A stretch of DNA of 64,000 nt from positions 1 to 64,000 of the forward strand of contig JACKDL010000014.1 of NCBI GenBank assembly GCA_020633555.1, read 5' to 3'. The notes below the pieces were generated by a model. It worked only from the letters and a program-made list of their open reading frames with translations, ran no database searches and had not been told where the DNA came from. How positions within the stretch are numbered: position 1 is the first letter of the stretch; every line of letters begins with the position of its first letter. This stretch comes from Myxococcales bacterium. Lineage in GTDB: Bacteria > Myxococcota_A > Bradymonadia > UBA7976 > UBA1532. Of the stretch, positions 1 to 9,150 are shown piece by piece. Position numbers and translations under genes: made by a program.

Positions 1-3000
1 GCTCCATGGGATGGACATGCCCCGCAGGCTGTCGGCGCCCGGATCCACCGGCAGGCCACGCACGGCCACGTCCACGCCGTTCACCCGCACCACCACCCGC
101 GGGGTGCCGTACGAGGCCACCAGCCACACGGCCAGGCCGTTGCGGACCCCGAAGCTGCCGGGGTTCAGGTCGTTGCCCTCGCCCTGGAAGTTCACCGACA
201 CGCCGTTGCCCTGCGCCAGGTTCCCGTGGTCCGTCACCAGCCGGAAGAACACCGAGATCCCGTCGGCCATGTAGATGGGCGTGCGGAGCCAGACGGTGCC
301 CCGGGTGACGAACAGGTTGTTCTCGTTCAGCACCACGCCGTCCGCGACAAACTCGGCGTCGCCTCGGGTGATCCAGTCGCCGGCGCTGTATCCGCACACC
401 ACAGGCGGGCAGGCGGTGGAGGGCCACTCGTTGGCGAAGGGCACGCACTCGCCCGCCTGGCAGTGCTCCTGGGCGCAGTCCGACACGTCGCAGGCGGTGT
501 CGTCGGGCAGCACCTCGTGGGCGCAGCCCGCCACCGGATCGCAGCGGTCCGCCGTGCAGGGGTTGCCGTCGTCGCAGTCCAGGGGCGTGTGGGCGCAGCC
601 CTCGTCGGGATCACAGCGGTCCACGGTGCACGCGTCGCCGTCGTCGCAGTCGCCGCCGGTGAAGGTGCAGCCCTCCACGGGATCGCACACGTTGGCCGTG
701 CAAGGGTCGCCGTCGTCGCAGAACGCGTGGCTGCAGCCCAGCTCGGGGTCGCAGGCGTCGGTGGTGCACGGATCGCCGTCGTCGCAGTCGCCGCCCGCGT
801 GGCGACAGCCCGTCTCGGGGTCGCACAGATCGGCGGTGCAGGCGTTGCCGTCGTCGCAGTCCACGGGGGCAAAGTCGCAGCCGGCCTCGGTGCACAGGTC
901 GGCGGTGCACAGCGAGCCGTCGGCGCACTGGTTGGCGTGCCCGCAGGTGGGCGCCTCGGGGCGTGCCTCGCAGATCGCGCAGCCCAGGGCCGCGCCCGCC
1001 GGCACCGCCAGGAAGGTGCCGTTGGCGCCCACGCTGACCGCCTCGCCCCGCCCCGGCAGGGCGGCCAGCCCGCCCAGGTAGGTCACCGGCTCGCCCGTGA
1101 CCCAGCCGCGGTGGTCCAGGCCCACCCACGCGGCGGCCCCCGCGCACGCCTCGGGCAGGACGCCGCGGGCGGCGGCCACCTCGGCGGCGTCGCTCAGCGT
1201 CGCCAGGTGTCCGCCCTCGGCCGCACAGGCGGCCCCCGCAGCGGCGGCGTCCAGCGCTTGCGGCGGGTGGAGGCCCAGGAAGCAGCGCCCGCCCACCCGC
1301 TCGCCCATCGGGCAGGTCAGCGCGCAGGCGTCGTCGGTGCACGGCAGCCCGTCGTCGCAGGCGGGCGGCGCCTGGCAGGCCCCGTCCACGCACACGTCGG
1401 CGGTGCAGGCGTCGCCGTCGTCGCAGATCAGCGGGGTGCCCGCGCAGCCGCCGGGCAGGCAGGCGTCGCCGCCGGTGCAGGGATCCCCGTCATCGCAGGC
1501 CGCGGGGGTGCCGCCACAGGCGCCGGCCACGCAGCGGTCGTCCACCGTGCAGGCGTTGCCGTCGTCGCACGCGGCGGCGTTGGGGGTGAAGCCGCAGCCG
1601 CGGAGGGGGTCGCAGGCGTCGTCGGTGCACGGGTTGCCGTCGTCGCACGCCACGCTGGGCGCCGCCTCGCAGCCCCGCGCCGGATCGCACGTGTCGGTGG
1701 TGCAGGCGTCGCCGTCGTCGCAGACCACCAAGGCCCGCACGCAGGCGCCCTCGGTGCACCGGTCGGTCGTGCAGGCGTTGGCGTCGTCGCAGTCCGCGTC
1801 CTGGGCGCAGGCCTCGCCGCAGCCCACCGCCCCCGCGGCGCGGGCGCCGAGCTGGGCGAAGGGCCAGGCGCAGGCCGGCAGGGTCTCCAGCACCCAGCCG
1901 CCCGGCCCGTCGGGATCACAGGCGGCGCCCGCCGCCGCCCCGAAGGTGACCGCCTCGCCCGCGGGCGCGGGCGCCACCGGCTGGTCCCAGCGCCCGTGGG
2001 CGTCGGCGGTGGGCGCGCCCACCTGGGCGTCGGCCGTGCAGACGCGCACCGCCGCCTCCGCCACGCTCGCCCCGTGCAGCGTCACCTCGGCCGGCGGCCG
2101 CCACAGCCAGCCGCCACCTGCGGTCCGTGCGCCGGCCCGGGCCCCCACCCACTGGGTGTCGAAGCCGAGCCCCGCGGGCAGATCGAGCAGGAGCAGGCCC
2201 AGGTGGTTGGGCACGAAGGCGGGCGAGTTCAGCGTGTCGAGCACGGCCCGCAGGTGGGCCTCGTCGCGGGCGCCCAGCCGCCCCGAGAAGGCGACGTCCG
2301 TCTGCCCCTCGGCCAGCCGCAGCACCGCGACGTGCTGGTCCACCGCCGCCGGCAGGACCTGGCCGGGCACCGCCAGGAACGTCTGGCTGGCGTCCAGCAG
2401 CACCCGATCGGCGAAGCCGGCGTCCCCGAAGTCGTTGCGGGCCACGGCCTGGTGGTCGAACCAGCCCGCCGGCGCGGGCCCCAGCGCGCCCAGCGCCCCG
2501 TGGGACAAGGGCGGGGCGCAGCCCACGTGGGCGGGCCCCTGTGCCATGGAGTCGCCGGTGAAGAGCGACCAGCGCTGTGCGCCGGGCTGGTGGATGGCCG
2601 CCGCCACCGTCACCCCGCGGCGCTGCACCTGGAACAGCGCGTTCAGGAAGTCTGCCGGGGTCAAGACCAGGTTGCGCAGATCGGTCTGCTCGAGGGCCCG
2701 GGTGCGCGCCCGCTCATAGGCCACACGGGCGGCGTCGGCGTCCTGGTAGCCCACCAGGAACGACACGGCCACCTGGGCCTGCAGCAGGTAGGGGGCCCCG
2801 TCCAACGTGGCCAGCGACCGCAGGCGCCACCGGGTCGAGAAGCTGTGGGCGGCCGGATCCGCCTCGAAGAAGGACTGCCGCGCCCCCCCCATCGCCCGCA
2901 CCAGCAAGGCCAGGCCCTCGATGTGGGTGAAGGCCAGGTCGAAGTCCATCTGCACGTAGCCGGCAACGCCCGCGTCCAGGCCCGGCAGCAGCGGGGCCGC

Positions 3001-5460
3001 GACCGGCGCCGCCGAGCGGACCGCCGCGCCGTCGCACGCCGGCGCCACCGCCTGCACCACGCAACCGAGCGCCGCGTCGCACCCGACCGTGGCGCAGCCG
3101 TCGTCCACGCAGCCGGCGCCGCAGCGCTCGGCGTCGGGGTCGCAGCCGTCGCCCTCGCACAGCGCGGGATCCCCACAGTCCGCCGGGCAGCGCGTCGGAT
3201 CCTCGCCCAGCGCGCCGTCGCAGCGCCCGTCGCCGCAGCCCGGGCAGATCGCGCAGACCCCCGAGGCCAACGCCGCGCAGCCCTCACCCCACCCGTCGGC
3301 GCAGCAGGTGGGATCCTGGGCGCAGACGCACGCGGCGATGGCGGCGTCCCCGCAGCCGGGCCCGGCGTGCGGCATGTCGCAGGCGCCGCTGCAGGTCGGG
3401 GCGCAGTCCGAGGTCACCGTCAGGCCCGCCAGCGCGTGGGCGGTGTGCCCGACGCCGGCGGCGGCCATCACCCCCAGCCACGCCCGACCGCCGGGGGCCA
3501 CCGCGTCCAGCGCCAGGGGCAGCCGGGCCACCACGGGCAGCCCGTCCAAATCCACCGACAGCCCCTCGGCCCCCAGCGTCAGGCCCAGCGTGTGCGTCCC
3601 CTCGGCAGCCGCCGCGTCGGGCAGCGGGGCGGCCACCCGCCGCTCGCCGCGCTGCCACACCTGCAGCGTCGGCCCGGCCCGGCCGCCGTGCGCCACCTCC
3701 ACCGCCAGGCCCAGCGGCGCCAGCCCCTGGGGGCCCCAGTCGAACAGCGGGCTCTCGTCCTGAAGCGCGAGCGCAAAGCGGTCACCGCCGCCGCCATCGC
3801 CGCCGGTGAGGTGAATCTGCGCGGTCACGCGCAACGGGTGGGCCAGCGCCCGCGCCAGGGGCAACCAGGCCGCCCCCCGCTGCCCGGTCCGGGCCGCCGT
3901 CAGGCGCACGACGCCCGGCTCCGGGGCGGCGTCGCCGGTCGCGATCATGCCCGCCTGCGGGGCGATCTCGGGCCACCACAAGTCGGGGTCGCAGGCCTCG
4001 GGTTCGGCGGTGCAGCCCAGCCCCGGATCACAGCGATCCACCGTGCAGGCGTTGCCGTCGTCGCAGATCACCGGCGCATGCACGCAGCCCCCCTCGGCCG
4101 CGTCGCATACGTCTACCGTGCACGGGTTGGCGTCGTCGCAGGGGTCCTGGATGGCCTGGCAGGCGCCGTCCTGACACACGTCCACCGTGCAGGGGTCAGC
4201 GTCATCGCAGGGCCCCGTGCCGCAGCGCGAGCCATAGGCCCAGCGGGTGATTCGGAAGGTCACGCCGCCCGCGTCAGGCGCCCGCCCCGTGAAGCCCATC
4301 CAGGCCTGGCCCCCGGCGTCCACCGCCTGGGCCGCCTGCAGCACCACCGGGGCTTCCAGGCGGGGCTCGCCGTCGTAGATCACCGCCAGCACGCCCGGTG
4401 TGTAGGTCACCGTCACCTGGTGGGCGTCCCCGTCCGCAGGCGGGGCGATGGCCGCGCTGGCCACCCGCGCCGCGCCGTAGCGCAGCACCAGCTCGCCCGC
4501 GGTGGCGTCCACCGCCACCGCCAGGCCGCCGTCGGCCAGACCCAACGGGCCCTCTCCCAACGCCAGCGGGCCCTCGGTCTGCAGCACGAACGCCAGTCCG
4601 CCGCCCGGGGCGCCCGCCACCGCGACGGCCCGGAAGGTGAAGCTCACCTCGAAGCCGCTCGCCGCCGCAAGCGGCTGCCGCCACCACGCCGCGCCCGCCG
4701 CCGCGGGCGGGCCCGTGAGGTCGAGCGCGCCGCCGGCGATCGCGGCCGCGCCCACCGGGAACAGCCCCAACGCCTGAGGGTCGTCGAAGTCGAGCACGTC
4801 GAACCCCATGGGCAGGGGGCAGCCCCCCCACGCGGGGTTCACGCAGCCCGCCACGCCGTCGCACAGATCCGTGGTGCACAGGTCGCCGTCGCCGCAGTCC
4901 AGGGGAACCAGCGAGCAGCCCGTGGCCGGCTCGCAGGCCGCCACCATACACGGCGCGTCGGGGCACGCCCGGGCCTCGCCGCCAACGCAGGCCCCGGCCA
5001 CGCAGGCGTCGTCCAGCGTGCAGGCGTCGCCGTCATCGCACGGCCCGGCCGCAGGCTCCGCCTGGCACTGGCCGTCGACGCACACCGCGCGGGTGCAGGG
5101 GTTGTCGTCGTCGGCGCAGGCGGGATCACAGTCGGGGGGTTGGCCGTCGGGCTCGCCGGCGTCCCGAGGCCCGCCGTCCCCGGCGCCCCCGTCGAGCGTC
5201 GCACCGTCAGGCCCGCGGTCGGGGCCGCCATCGACCCCGCGGTCCGACACGTGGGCGTCCCGCGGTCCGCCGTCCCCGTCCATGGCAGCGTCCCGGGCGG
5301 CGTCCGCCGTCGCGTCCACGGCCAGATCCGCCGCCGGCCGAGCGTCCACGGCGCCTCGGTCCGCGCCGCCCGCCCCGTCATCGCAAGCCCCCAGCGTCGC
5401 CCACAGGGCGCAGCCGAGCCACCGCCAGCGACCCGAAGTCCACGCGTTGTTCCGCCGCAT
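1..5460 (-). CDS. Giant Cys-rich multi-lectin surface lipoprotein (C-terminus cut by window)
   Basis: An open minus-strand frame begins at ATG 5458-5460, with GGGAGG upstream, and runs off the window edge (about 1820 codons, no stop). A hydrophobic start ends in a lipobox (LGAC), then a long Asp/Ala/Gly stalk. Blocks of repeats of the form CDDGxxCTxDxCDPxxGC (about 4840-5130, 3985-4225, 1320-1850 and 430-960) alternate with folded domains. Those at about 4230-4810 and 3400-3980 read like ConA/L-type lectins. The one at about 950-1335 is C-type-lectin-like (GGHLATLS, WVGLD, CAICE). The last, 1-400, again looks like an L-type lectin. The block at about 1870-3020 is unrecognised. I infer an outer-surface glycan-binding adhesin or predation protein; the ligand is unknown. 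A long plus-strand ORF over it is its shadow. Confidence 0.85.
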   Translation of the reverse strand, partial: MRRNNAWTSGRWRWLGCALWATLGACDDGAGGADRGAVDARPAADLAVDATADAARDAAMDGDGGPRDAHVSDRGVDGGPDRGPDGATLDGGAGDGGPRDAGEPDGQPPDCDPACADDDNPCTRAVCVDGQCQAEPAAGPCDDGDACTLDDACVAGACVGGEARACPDAPCMVAACEPATGCSLVPLDCGDGDLCTTDLCDGVAGCVNPAWGGCPLPMGFDVLDFDDPQALGLFPVGAAAIAGGALDLTGPPAAAGAAWWRQPLAAASGFEVSFTFRAVAVAGAPGGGLAFVLQTEGPLALGEGPLGLADGGLAVAVDATAGELVLRYGAARVASAAIAPPADGDAHQVTVTYTPGVLAVIYDGEPRLEAPVVLQAAQAVDAGGQAWMGFTGRAPDAGGVTFRITRWAYGSRCGTGPCDDADPCTVDVCQDGACQAIQDPCDDANPCTVDVCDAAEGGCVHAPVICDDGNACTVDRCDPGLGCTAEPEACDPDLWWPEIAPQAGMIATGDAAPEPGVVRLTAARTGQRGAAWLPLARALAHPLRVTAQIHLTGGDGGGGDRFALALQDESPLFDWGPQGLAPLGLAVEVAHGGRAGPTLQVWQRGERRVAAPLPDAAAAEGTHTLGLTLGAEGLSVDLDGLPVVARLPLALDAVAPGGRAWLGVMAAAGVGHTAHALAGLTVTSDCAPTCSGACDMPHAGPGCGDAAIAACVCAQDPTCCADGWGEGCAALASGVCAICPGCGDGRCDGALGEDPTRCPADCGDPALCEGDGCDPDAERCGAGCVDDGCATVGCDAALGCVVQAVAPACDGAAVRSAAPVAAPLLPGLDAGVAGYVQMDFDLAFTHIEGLALLVRAMGGARQSFFEADPAAHSFSTRWRLRSLATLDGAPYLLQAQVAVSFLVGYQDADAARVAYERARTRALEQTDLRNLVLTPADFLNALFQVQRRGVTVAAAIHQPGAQRWSLFTGDSMAQGPAHVGCAPPLSHGALGALGPAPAGWFDHQAVARNDFGDAGFADRVLLDASQTFLAVPGQVLPAAVDQHVAVLRLAEGQTDVAFSGRLGARDEAHLRAVLDTLNSPAFVPNHLGLLLLDLPAGLGFDTQWVGARAGARTAGGGWLWRPPAEVTLHGASVAEAAVRVCTADAQVGAPTADAHGRWDQPVAPAPAGEAVTFGAAAGAACDPDGPGGWVLETLPACAWPFAQLGARAAGAVGCGEACAQDADCDDANACTTDRCTEGACVRALVVCDDGDACTTDTCDPARGCEAAPSVACDDGNPCTDDACDPLRGCGFTPNAAACDDGNACTVDDRCVAGACGGTPAACDDGDPCTGGDACLPGGCAGTPLICDDGDACTADVCVDGACQAPPACDDGLPCTDDACALTCPMGERVGGRCFLGLHPPQALDAAAAGAACAAEGGHLATLSDAAEVAAARGVLPEACAGAAAWVGLDHRGWVTGEPVTYLGGLAALPGRGEAVSVGANGTFLAVPAGAALGCAICEARPEAPTCGHANQCADGSLCTADLCTEAGCDFAPVDCDDGNACTADLCDPETGCRHAGGDCDDGDPCTTDACDPELGCSHAFCDDGDPCTANVCDPVEGCTFTGGDCDDGDACTVDRCDPDEGCAHTPLDCDDGNPCTADRCDPVAGCAHEVLPDDTACDVSDCAQEHCQAGECVPFANEWPSTACPPVVCGYSAGDWITRGDAEFVADGVVLNENNLFVTRGTVWLRTPIYMADGISVFFRLVTDHGNLAQGNGVSVNFQGEGNDLNPGSFGVRNGLAVWLVASYGTPRVVVRVNGVDVAVRGLPVDPGADSLRGMSIPWS
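430..960 (-). repeat. Cys-rich CDDGxxCTxDxCDP repeat block A
   Basis: At least seven consecutive copies of a roughly 36-45 bp coding unit with fixed Cys, Asp and Gly positions. The DNA of neighbouring copies stays similar enough to recombine. It lies inside the giant lectin lipoprotein, between its C-type-lectin-like and its C-terminal L-type-lectin-like domain. Confidence 0.7.
1320..1850 (-). repeat. Cys-rich CDDGxxCTxDxCDP repeat block B
   Basis: About nine units of the same Cys/Asp repeat as elsewhere in this gene, with some variant spacings. They lie just before the C-type-lectin-like domain (upstream on the minus strand). The pattern suggests disulfide-bonded, possibly calcium-binding spacer modules. 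Confidence 0.65.
3985..4225 (-). repeat. Cys-rich CDDGxxCTxDxCDP repeat block C
   Basis: Three to four units of the Cys/Asp repeat separate the two ConA-like domains in the N-terminal half of the giant lipoprotein. Confidence 0.6.
4840..5130 (-). repeat. Cys-rich repeat block D next to the stalk
   Basis: The first Cys/Asp repeat units after the acidic stalk that follows the lipobox. They are less regular than the later blocks and lead into the first ConA-like domain. Confidence 0.55.
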
Positions 5461-5588
5461 CACCGCTCGCCTCCCAGCCACCCTGGACGCGATCCGACCT
5501 GCGCAGACCGCACGCCCTGCTCGACCCGCCACCGGAGCCTTCACTGCAAAACAAGTGGAAAAGGGCACGCGCGGGGCGTGCCGGGCGC

Positions 5589-6065
5589 TCAGCGCAGGCG
5601 CAGCCCCCGCTCGCGCACCCAGCGGATCATGACGTCCTGGTAGGGGGCGGAGTCGTGGGCAGTGCACACGGTCTCCCAGGCCTCCGTGAGGGTCATGCCC
5701 CGGTGGGCCACCAGCCAGGCGATCACTGCGCTGGGCGACCGGTTCAGGCCGGCGTTGCAGTGCACATACACCGCCCGCCCTGCGGCCACCTGGGCCTGGA
5801 TGGCCGCCACCGCAGCGTCCAGGTTGCGCCCCAGATCCAACCGGTCGAAGTCCACCACCGGCACCCGCGTGGCGTCGATGCCGAGGGCCGCGTAGTCGGT
5901 CAGCGCCTCGGACCAGGGCAGGTCGAGCTGGGCCAGATCGGCGTCGCTCTGCAGGCTCACCACCGCCGTGAGCCCCTGCTCGGCCAGCCAGGCCCGCTCG
6001 CGGGCCCGTGGGCAGCGGCCTACCGCGACCTCGGCGGTGATCCGGCTGAAGTGCTCGATGGCCAT
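5589..6065 (-). CDS. Dual-specificity (cysteine) protein phosphatase family protein
   Basis: 158 residues, the usual size of a stand-alone DSP/PTP-like domain. The catalytic P-loop HCNAGLNRS is present, with nucleophile Cys103 and Arg109 (CX5R). An Asp pair at about residues 72-74 sits where the general acid is expected. No signal peptide is seen, so it is probably cytoplasmic. Its ATG shares one base with the stop of the SRAP gene upstream (TGATG), so it is the last gene of a three-gene coupled set. It could remove phosphate from Tyr or Ser/Thr residues, plausible in a kinase-rich genome, but the substrate cannot be inferred. Confidence 0.85.
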   Translation of the reverse strand: MAIEHFSRITAEVAVGRCPRARERAWLAEQGLTAVVSLQSDADLAQLDLPWSEALTDYAALGIDATRVPVVDFDRLDLGRNLDAAVAAIQAQVAAGRAVYVHCNAGLNRSPSAVIAWLVAHRGMTLTEAWETVCTAHDSAPYQDVMIRWVRERGLRLR

Positions 6066-6751
6066 CAGAACAGCTCGGGATCGGGTGGCTGGATGCAGCG
6101 CGGATCGTCGTTGCGGGCGTTGTTCACGTGGGCACTCACCCGCACCACCCGCAGGGCGCTGGCCGGGGCCGGCTTCAGCAGCCGGTGCAGATCCTCAGGC
6201 GTCGCGCCGGGGTCCAGCCAGGCGTCGATCTCGCCCCCCTCGAGGGTGGCCGGGAAGCGGTCGTGCAGATCCCCCAGCGCCCCGGCAGCGTCGGTGGTGA
6301 GCACGGTGAAGGTCTCCCAGGGCGCCGAGCCGTCGGGGGGCTGCCACTCGTCCCACAGCCCGGCGAAGGCGAAGGGCGCGCCGTCGGCCCGCTGGATGCT
6401 GTGGGGCACCCGCGCCCGGCCCTCGCGGCGCCACTCGTAGAACCGCGACGCCGGCACCACGCACCGCCGCCGCTTGAACGGCGTGCGGAAGCTGGCCTTG
6501 GCGGCCACCGTCTCGCTACGGGCGTTGATGGCCGCCGCCGCCCGGGCGGGATCCCGCGCCCAGTGGGGCACCAGCCCCCAGCGCAGCCCCGCCACCACCC
6601 GCACGCCGTCGCCGTCCAGCCGCACCACCATGGCCCGCTGGGTGGGCGCCAGGTTGTAGCGCGGCCCCAGGTCCTTCACCCAGTCGTCGGGGTGGGCCTT
6701 GAAGTAGATGACGATCTCGTCGGGGTGCTCCTGGGCGAAGCGGCCGCACAT
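6065..6751 (-). CDS. SOS response-associated peptidase (SRAP, YedK/HMCES family)
   Basis: 228 residues starting MCGRF. The second-position Cys forms the DNA-protein crosslink in this family once Met is removed. Other conserved parts are present: NLAPTQ near residue 35, WGLVPHW, INARSETV, the active-site Glu in RFYEW, and His in LHDRFPATL. The family traps abasic sites in single-stranded DNA as a thiazolidine crosslink. ATG is fixed by the catalytic Cys2 and overlaps the upstream stop by one base (TGATG). I saw no LexA-like box upstream of this operon. Confidence 0.93.
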   Translation of the reverse strand: MCGRFAQEHPDEIVIYFKAHPDDWVKDLGPRYNLAPTQRAMVVRLDGDGVRVVAGLRWGLVPHWARDPARAAAAINARSETVAAKASFRTPFKRRRCVVPASRFYEWRREGRARVPHSIQRADGAPFAFAGLWDEWQPPDGSAPWETFTVLTTDAAGALGDLHDRFPATLEGGEIDAWLDPGATPEDLHRLLKPAPASALRVVRVSAHVNNARNDDPRCIQPPDPELF

Positions 6752-7308
6752 CAGCGGGCCTCCCAGCGGGCCCACAGGCTGTGGGGCGACGCGTAGGGCG
6801 CCACCGCCCGAGCCACGGCGGCCGTGGCCCGCAAGGCGTCGCTGATGATCTCGGCCCAGGGCCCCGCGACCGCCCGCTGGTAGCCCTCGCGGGCGGGGCC
6901 CACGGCCGCGTCGTCGCCAGCCAGAGCGTCGGGCCCCAAGGCCTCGTAATACGGGCGAAAATCGGTGGTCGGCGCCAGCACCTGCCGCAGCCCGTGGGGA
7001 TCGCACAGGGCCGCCTGGACCCGGTGGCAGGCGTACTCCCGCACGACGTCGGCGTCGCTGGTGTTGTCCAGCCCCCAGTCCACCTCGCCCAGCTTGTCGG
7101 GCCCCTCCACCAGCGCGTGGCAGATCTCGTGCAGGATCATCTGCGCCAGGCTGTCGTCGGGGTCGAAGTCGGCGGCGTCGCTCAGGATCAGCGTGTCGCG
7201 CCCATCCCACGCGGCGTAGCACTCGTGGCTGCGCACGACGCGCCAGCCCAGGCGCCCGGCGGCGCCCAGCCAGATCAGGTCGACAGGATCGCGGTACACC
7301 CGGGCCAT
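6751..7308 (-). CDS. HEXXH-motif putative zinc metalloprotease-like protein
   Basis: 185 residues with a clear zincin signature, LHEICHALVEG, at about residues 59-69, preceded by an Asp-rich stretch. I do not recognise the family. No signal peptide is seen. An in-frame ATG four codons upstream (7318-7320) is an alternative start; neither has a convincing Shine-Dalgarno. Its stop overlaps the SRAP start by one base, making it the first gene of the HEXXH-SRAP-phosphatase set. SRAP crosslinks must be proteolysed or reversed, so a protease-like partner is suggestive, but this link is inference only. Confidence 0.75.
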   Translation of the reverse strand: MARVYRDPVDLIWLGAAGRLGWRVVRSHECYAAWDGRDTLILSDAADFDPDDSLAQMILHEICHALVEGPDKLGEVDWGLDNTSDADVVREYACHRVQAALCDPHGLRQVLAPTTDFRPYYEALGPDALAGDDAAVGPAREGYQRAVAGPWAEIISDALRATAAVARAVAPYASPHSLWARWEAR

Positions 7309-7407
7309 GGCGCGCAGCATAGCACCGCGCCGCGCCGGCTTGACCACCGCTTGACCCCGCCAGGCCCCCGCGTCACGGTGGGTCGCCTTTCCCGGGGGAC
7401 ACCCACC

Positions 7408-9063
7408 ATGAAGCTGCGCACCCTGCCCTTGCTGGCCCTGCCGCTCCTGACCGCGGCCTGCGACGACGGCGGCGACGCCGCGCCCGCCCCGGCCGCCTCG
7501 GAGAAGATCACCGCCGCGCCCGATCTGGCCGACAAGGCCGACGGCACCCTGGTGGCCCGGCCCCAGGGCCGCCTGCTGCCCGGCACCACCACGGTGAGCC
7601 TGGACGCGGGGCCCACGAGCTGGCGCTTCAACACGTTCCCCGGCACCCGCGCCAAGATCACCGTCACCAGCCCCGACGGCGACCTGGATCCCGTCGTGGT
7701 GGTGCGCGGCCCCATCCCGCAGGATCTGCAGGCCACGGTGGCCTGGAACGATGACCGCAGCCCGGACGAGTTCACCGCCGAGGTGGAGGTCACCGCCGAC
7801 GCTACGGGCGCCTTCGAGGTGGTGGCGGGCACCTACGGGCAGCTCCAGCTCGGGCAGGCCACCCCCGGCCGGCTCACCGTCGACTTCCAGTGCCTGGCGG
7901 CGTGCGAGCTCCCGCAGATCCCGCTGGCCACGGTGCTCGAGCAGTTCGGCGAACCCGCCGTGCAGGGGGCCCTGGGGCAGGTGCTGCCGACCCTGTTCCC
8001 CGATCCCGCCACCGCGGCGGCCGTCGAGGCCCAGGTCAGCGCCTTCTTCGCCGGCGATCAGGACGTGTTCCCCGTGGTGACGCTGGCGCACCTGGGCGCC
8101 GCGCAGCCCCTGCTGGAGCTCGCGGCCCAGGCCCCCGCGCCGCCGCCCGAGCCCGTCACCTTCGACCTGGGCGAGCTGCTGACGAAGCGCTGCACCGTCG
8201 AGCGCACCACCCGCAGCCCCCTGCACCCTGATCTGCCCGCCGAGCTCACCCGCGGCGGCTGGCCCGACTACGCCCTGGACGACTGCACGGTGCAGCGGCA
8301 GCGCGACTTCGCCGAGGTGCTGAACAACCTGGCGCTGGACAACGGCTCGGCGGTGGTCAGCGGCCCCACCCGCTACGAGAGCGTCGAGGACGTGTTCGTG
8401 GCCCTCATCGACGCCGGCCACCACGTGCGCGTGGAGAACAACCGCTACTTCGCGAACTTCCTGAGCCTGAACCTGGGCCCGGCGTCCGTCATCGCCCCGG
8501 TGTGGTTGGACACCGGCCTGCCCCTGGCCGACGGCGGGACCCTGCCCATCCCGGCCCCCCACTCCCACCACGACGTGTTCGTCACAGGCCCCCTCGTGAA
8601 CGCCCGGCTCATGTACTACATGGGCACCGACAACGGCGTGAGCTTCCGCAGCGTCGAGACCCTGCGGCCCGACTGGGTGGGCGAGCGCACGCTGTACACC
8701 TACGACAGCGCCGACGATGCCGATCGGGTGGTGCGGCTGATGACCTTGGCCGGCCGGCTGCGCAAGGTGTGGACCGAGCGCGGCCAGGGCCTGCCCGCCC
8801 TGGGCTACGGGCAGCTCGGCGTGTGCAATGACTCCACGGCGGTGCTGGAGCTCGAGGCCGAGGGCAGCGTCAGCCTGTACCCGCTGGCCCAGCCGGGCGT
8901 CGAGGGCGCGCCCCAGGATCAGGTGGACGCCCTGCTGGCCCAGCTCCCGCAGGATCTGGCGGGGCCCGACGCCACCGCGCTGACCCGCATTGGCCTGACC
9001 TTGCCCTACACGGGCGCGCCCCTCCCGGCCCTGGCGGGCCTGCTCGAGGCCGCTGCCCGCTGA
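7408..9063 (+). CDS. Secreted lipoprotein of unknown function
   Basis: 551 residues. A signal peptide ends in a lipobox (LLTAAC), so it is probably anchored in the outer membrane. GGGGGAC lies about eight bases before the ATG. Residues of about 40-150 look like a beta-sandwich pre-peptidase-type domain (TSWRFNTFPGTRAKITVTSP). The C-terminal half has a His-rich stretch (APHSHHDVFV) and conserved-looking aromatics, but no family I can name. It stands alone, divergent from the HEXXH operon and followed by the uspA-like gene, which has its own promoter-like element. Confidence 0.8.
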   Translation: MKLRTLPLLALPLLTAACDDGGDAAPAPAASEKITAAPDLADKADGTLVARPQGRLLPGTTTVSLDAGPTSWRFNTFPGTRAKITVTSPDGDLDPVVVVRGPIPQDLQATVAWNDDRSPDEFTAEVEVTADATGAFEVVAGTYGQLQLGQATPGRLTVDFQCLAACELPQIPLATVLEQFGEPAVQGALGQVLPTLFPDPATAAAVEAQVSAFFAGDQDVFPVVTLAHLGAAQPLLELAAQAPAPPPEPVTFDLGELLTKRCTVERTTRSPLHPDLPAELTRGGWPDYALDDCTVQRQRDFAEVLNNLALDNGSAVVSGPTRYESVEDVFVALIDAGHHVRVENNRYFANFLSLNLGPASVIAPVWLDTGLPLADGGTLPIPAPHSHHDVFVTGPLVNARLMYYMGTDNGVSFRSVETLRPDWVGERTLYTYDSADDADRVVRLMTLAGRLRKVWTERGQGLPALGYGQLGVCNDSTAVLELEAEGSVSLYPLAQPGVEGAPQDQVDALLAQLPQDLAGPDATALTRIGLTLPYTGAPLPALAGLLEAAAR

Positions 9064-9094
9064 GCCCCCCGCCCTGGCTGCCCCACCAGCCGTC

Positions 9095-9123
9095 TTTCGC
9101 GGCGCGTTCGCAGGCCGTATACA
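9095..9123 (+). promoter_or_regulatory. Promoter-like element for the UspA gene
   Basis: TTTCGC, a 17-bp spacer, then TATACA at 9118-9123. The predicted start of transcription, near 9130, leaves a leader of about 20 bases that carries the AGGAG of the GTG start. The same TTTCGC-17 bp arrangement with TATAAT occurs upstream of the kinase at 33382-34545. Confidence 0.4.
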
Positions 9124-9150
9124 GGGGTGAATCCAACCCAGGAGACAACG

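Noticed and set aside
430..1850. CRISPR-like regular repeats
   Set aside because: The repeats are in-frame coding units for Cys/Asp modules, with no unique spacers of constant length and no cas genes.
226..5643. 1805-residue plus-strand ORF
   Set aside because: It is Ala/Gly/His/Arg-rich without motifs and lies opposite the lectin lipoprotein; the minus frame has the lipobox, Shine-Dalgarno and repeats.
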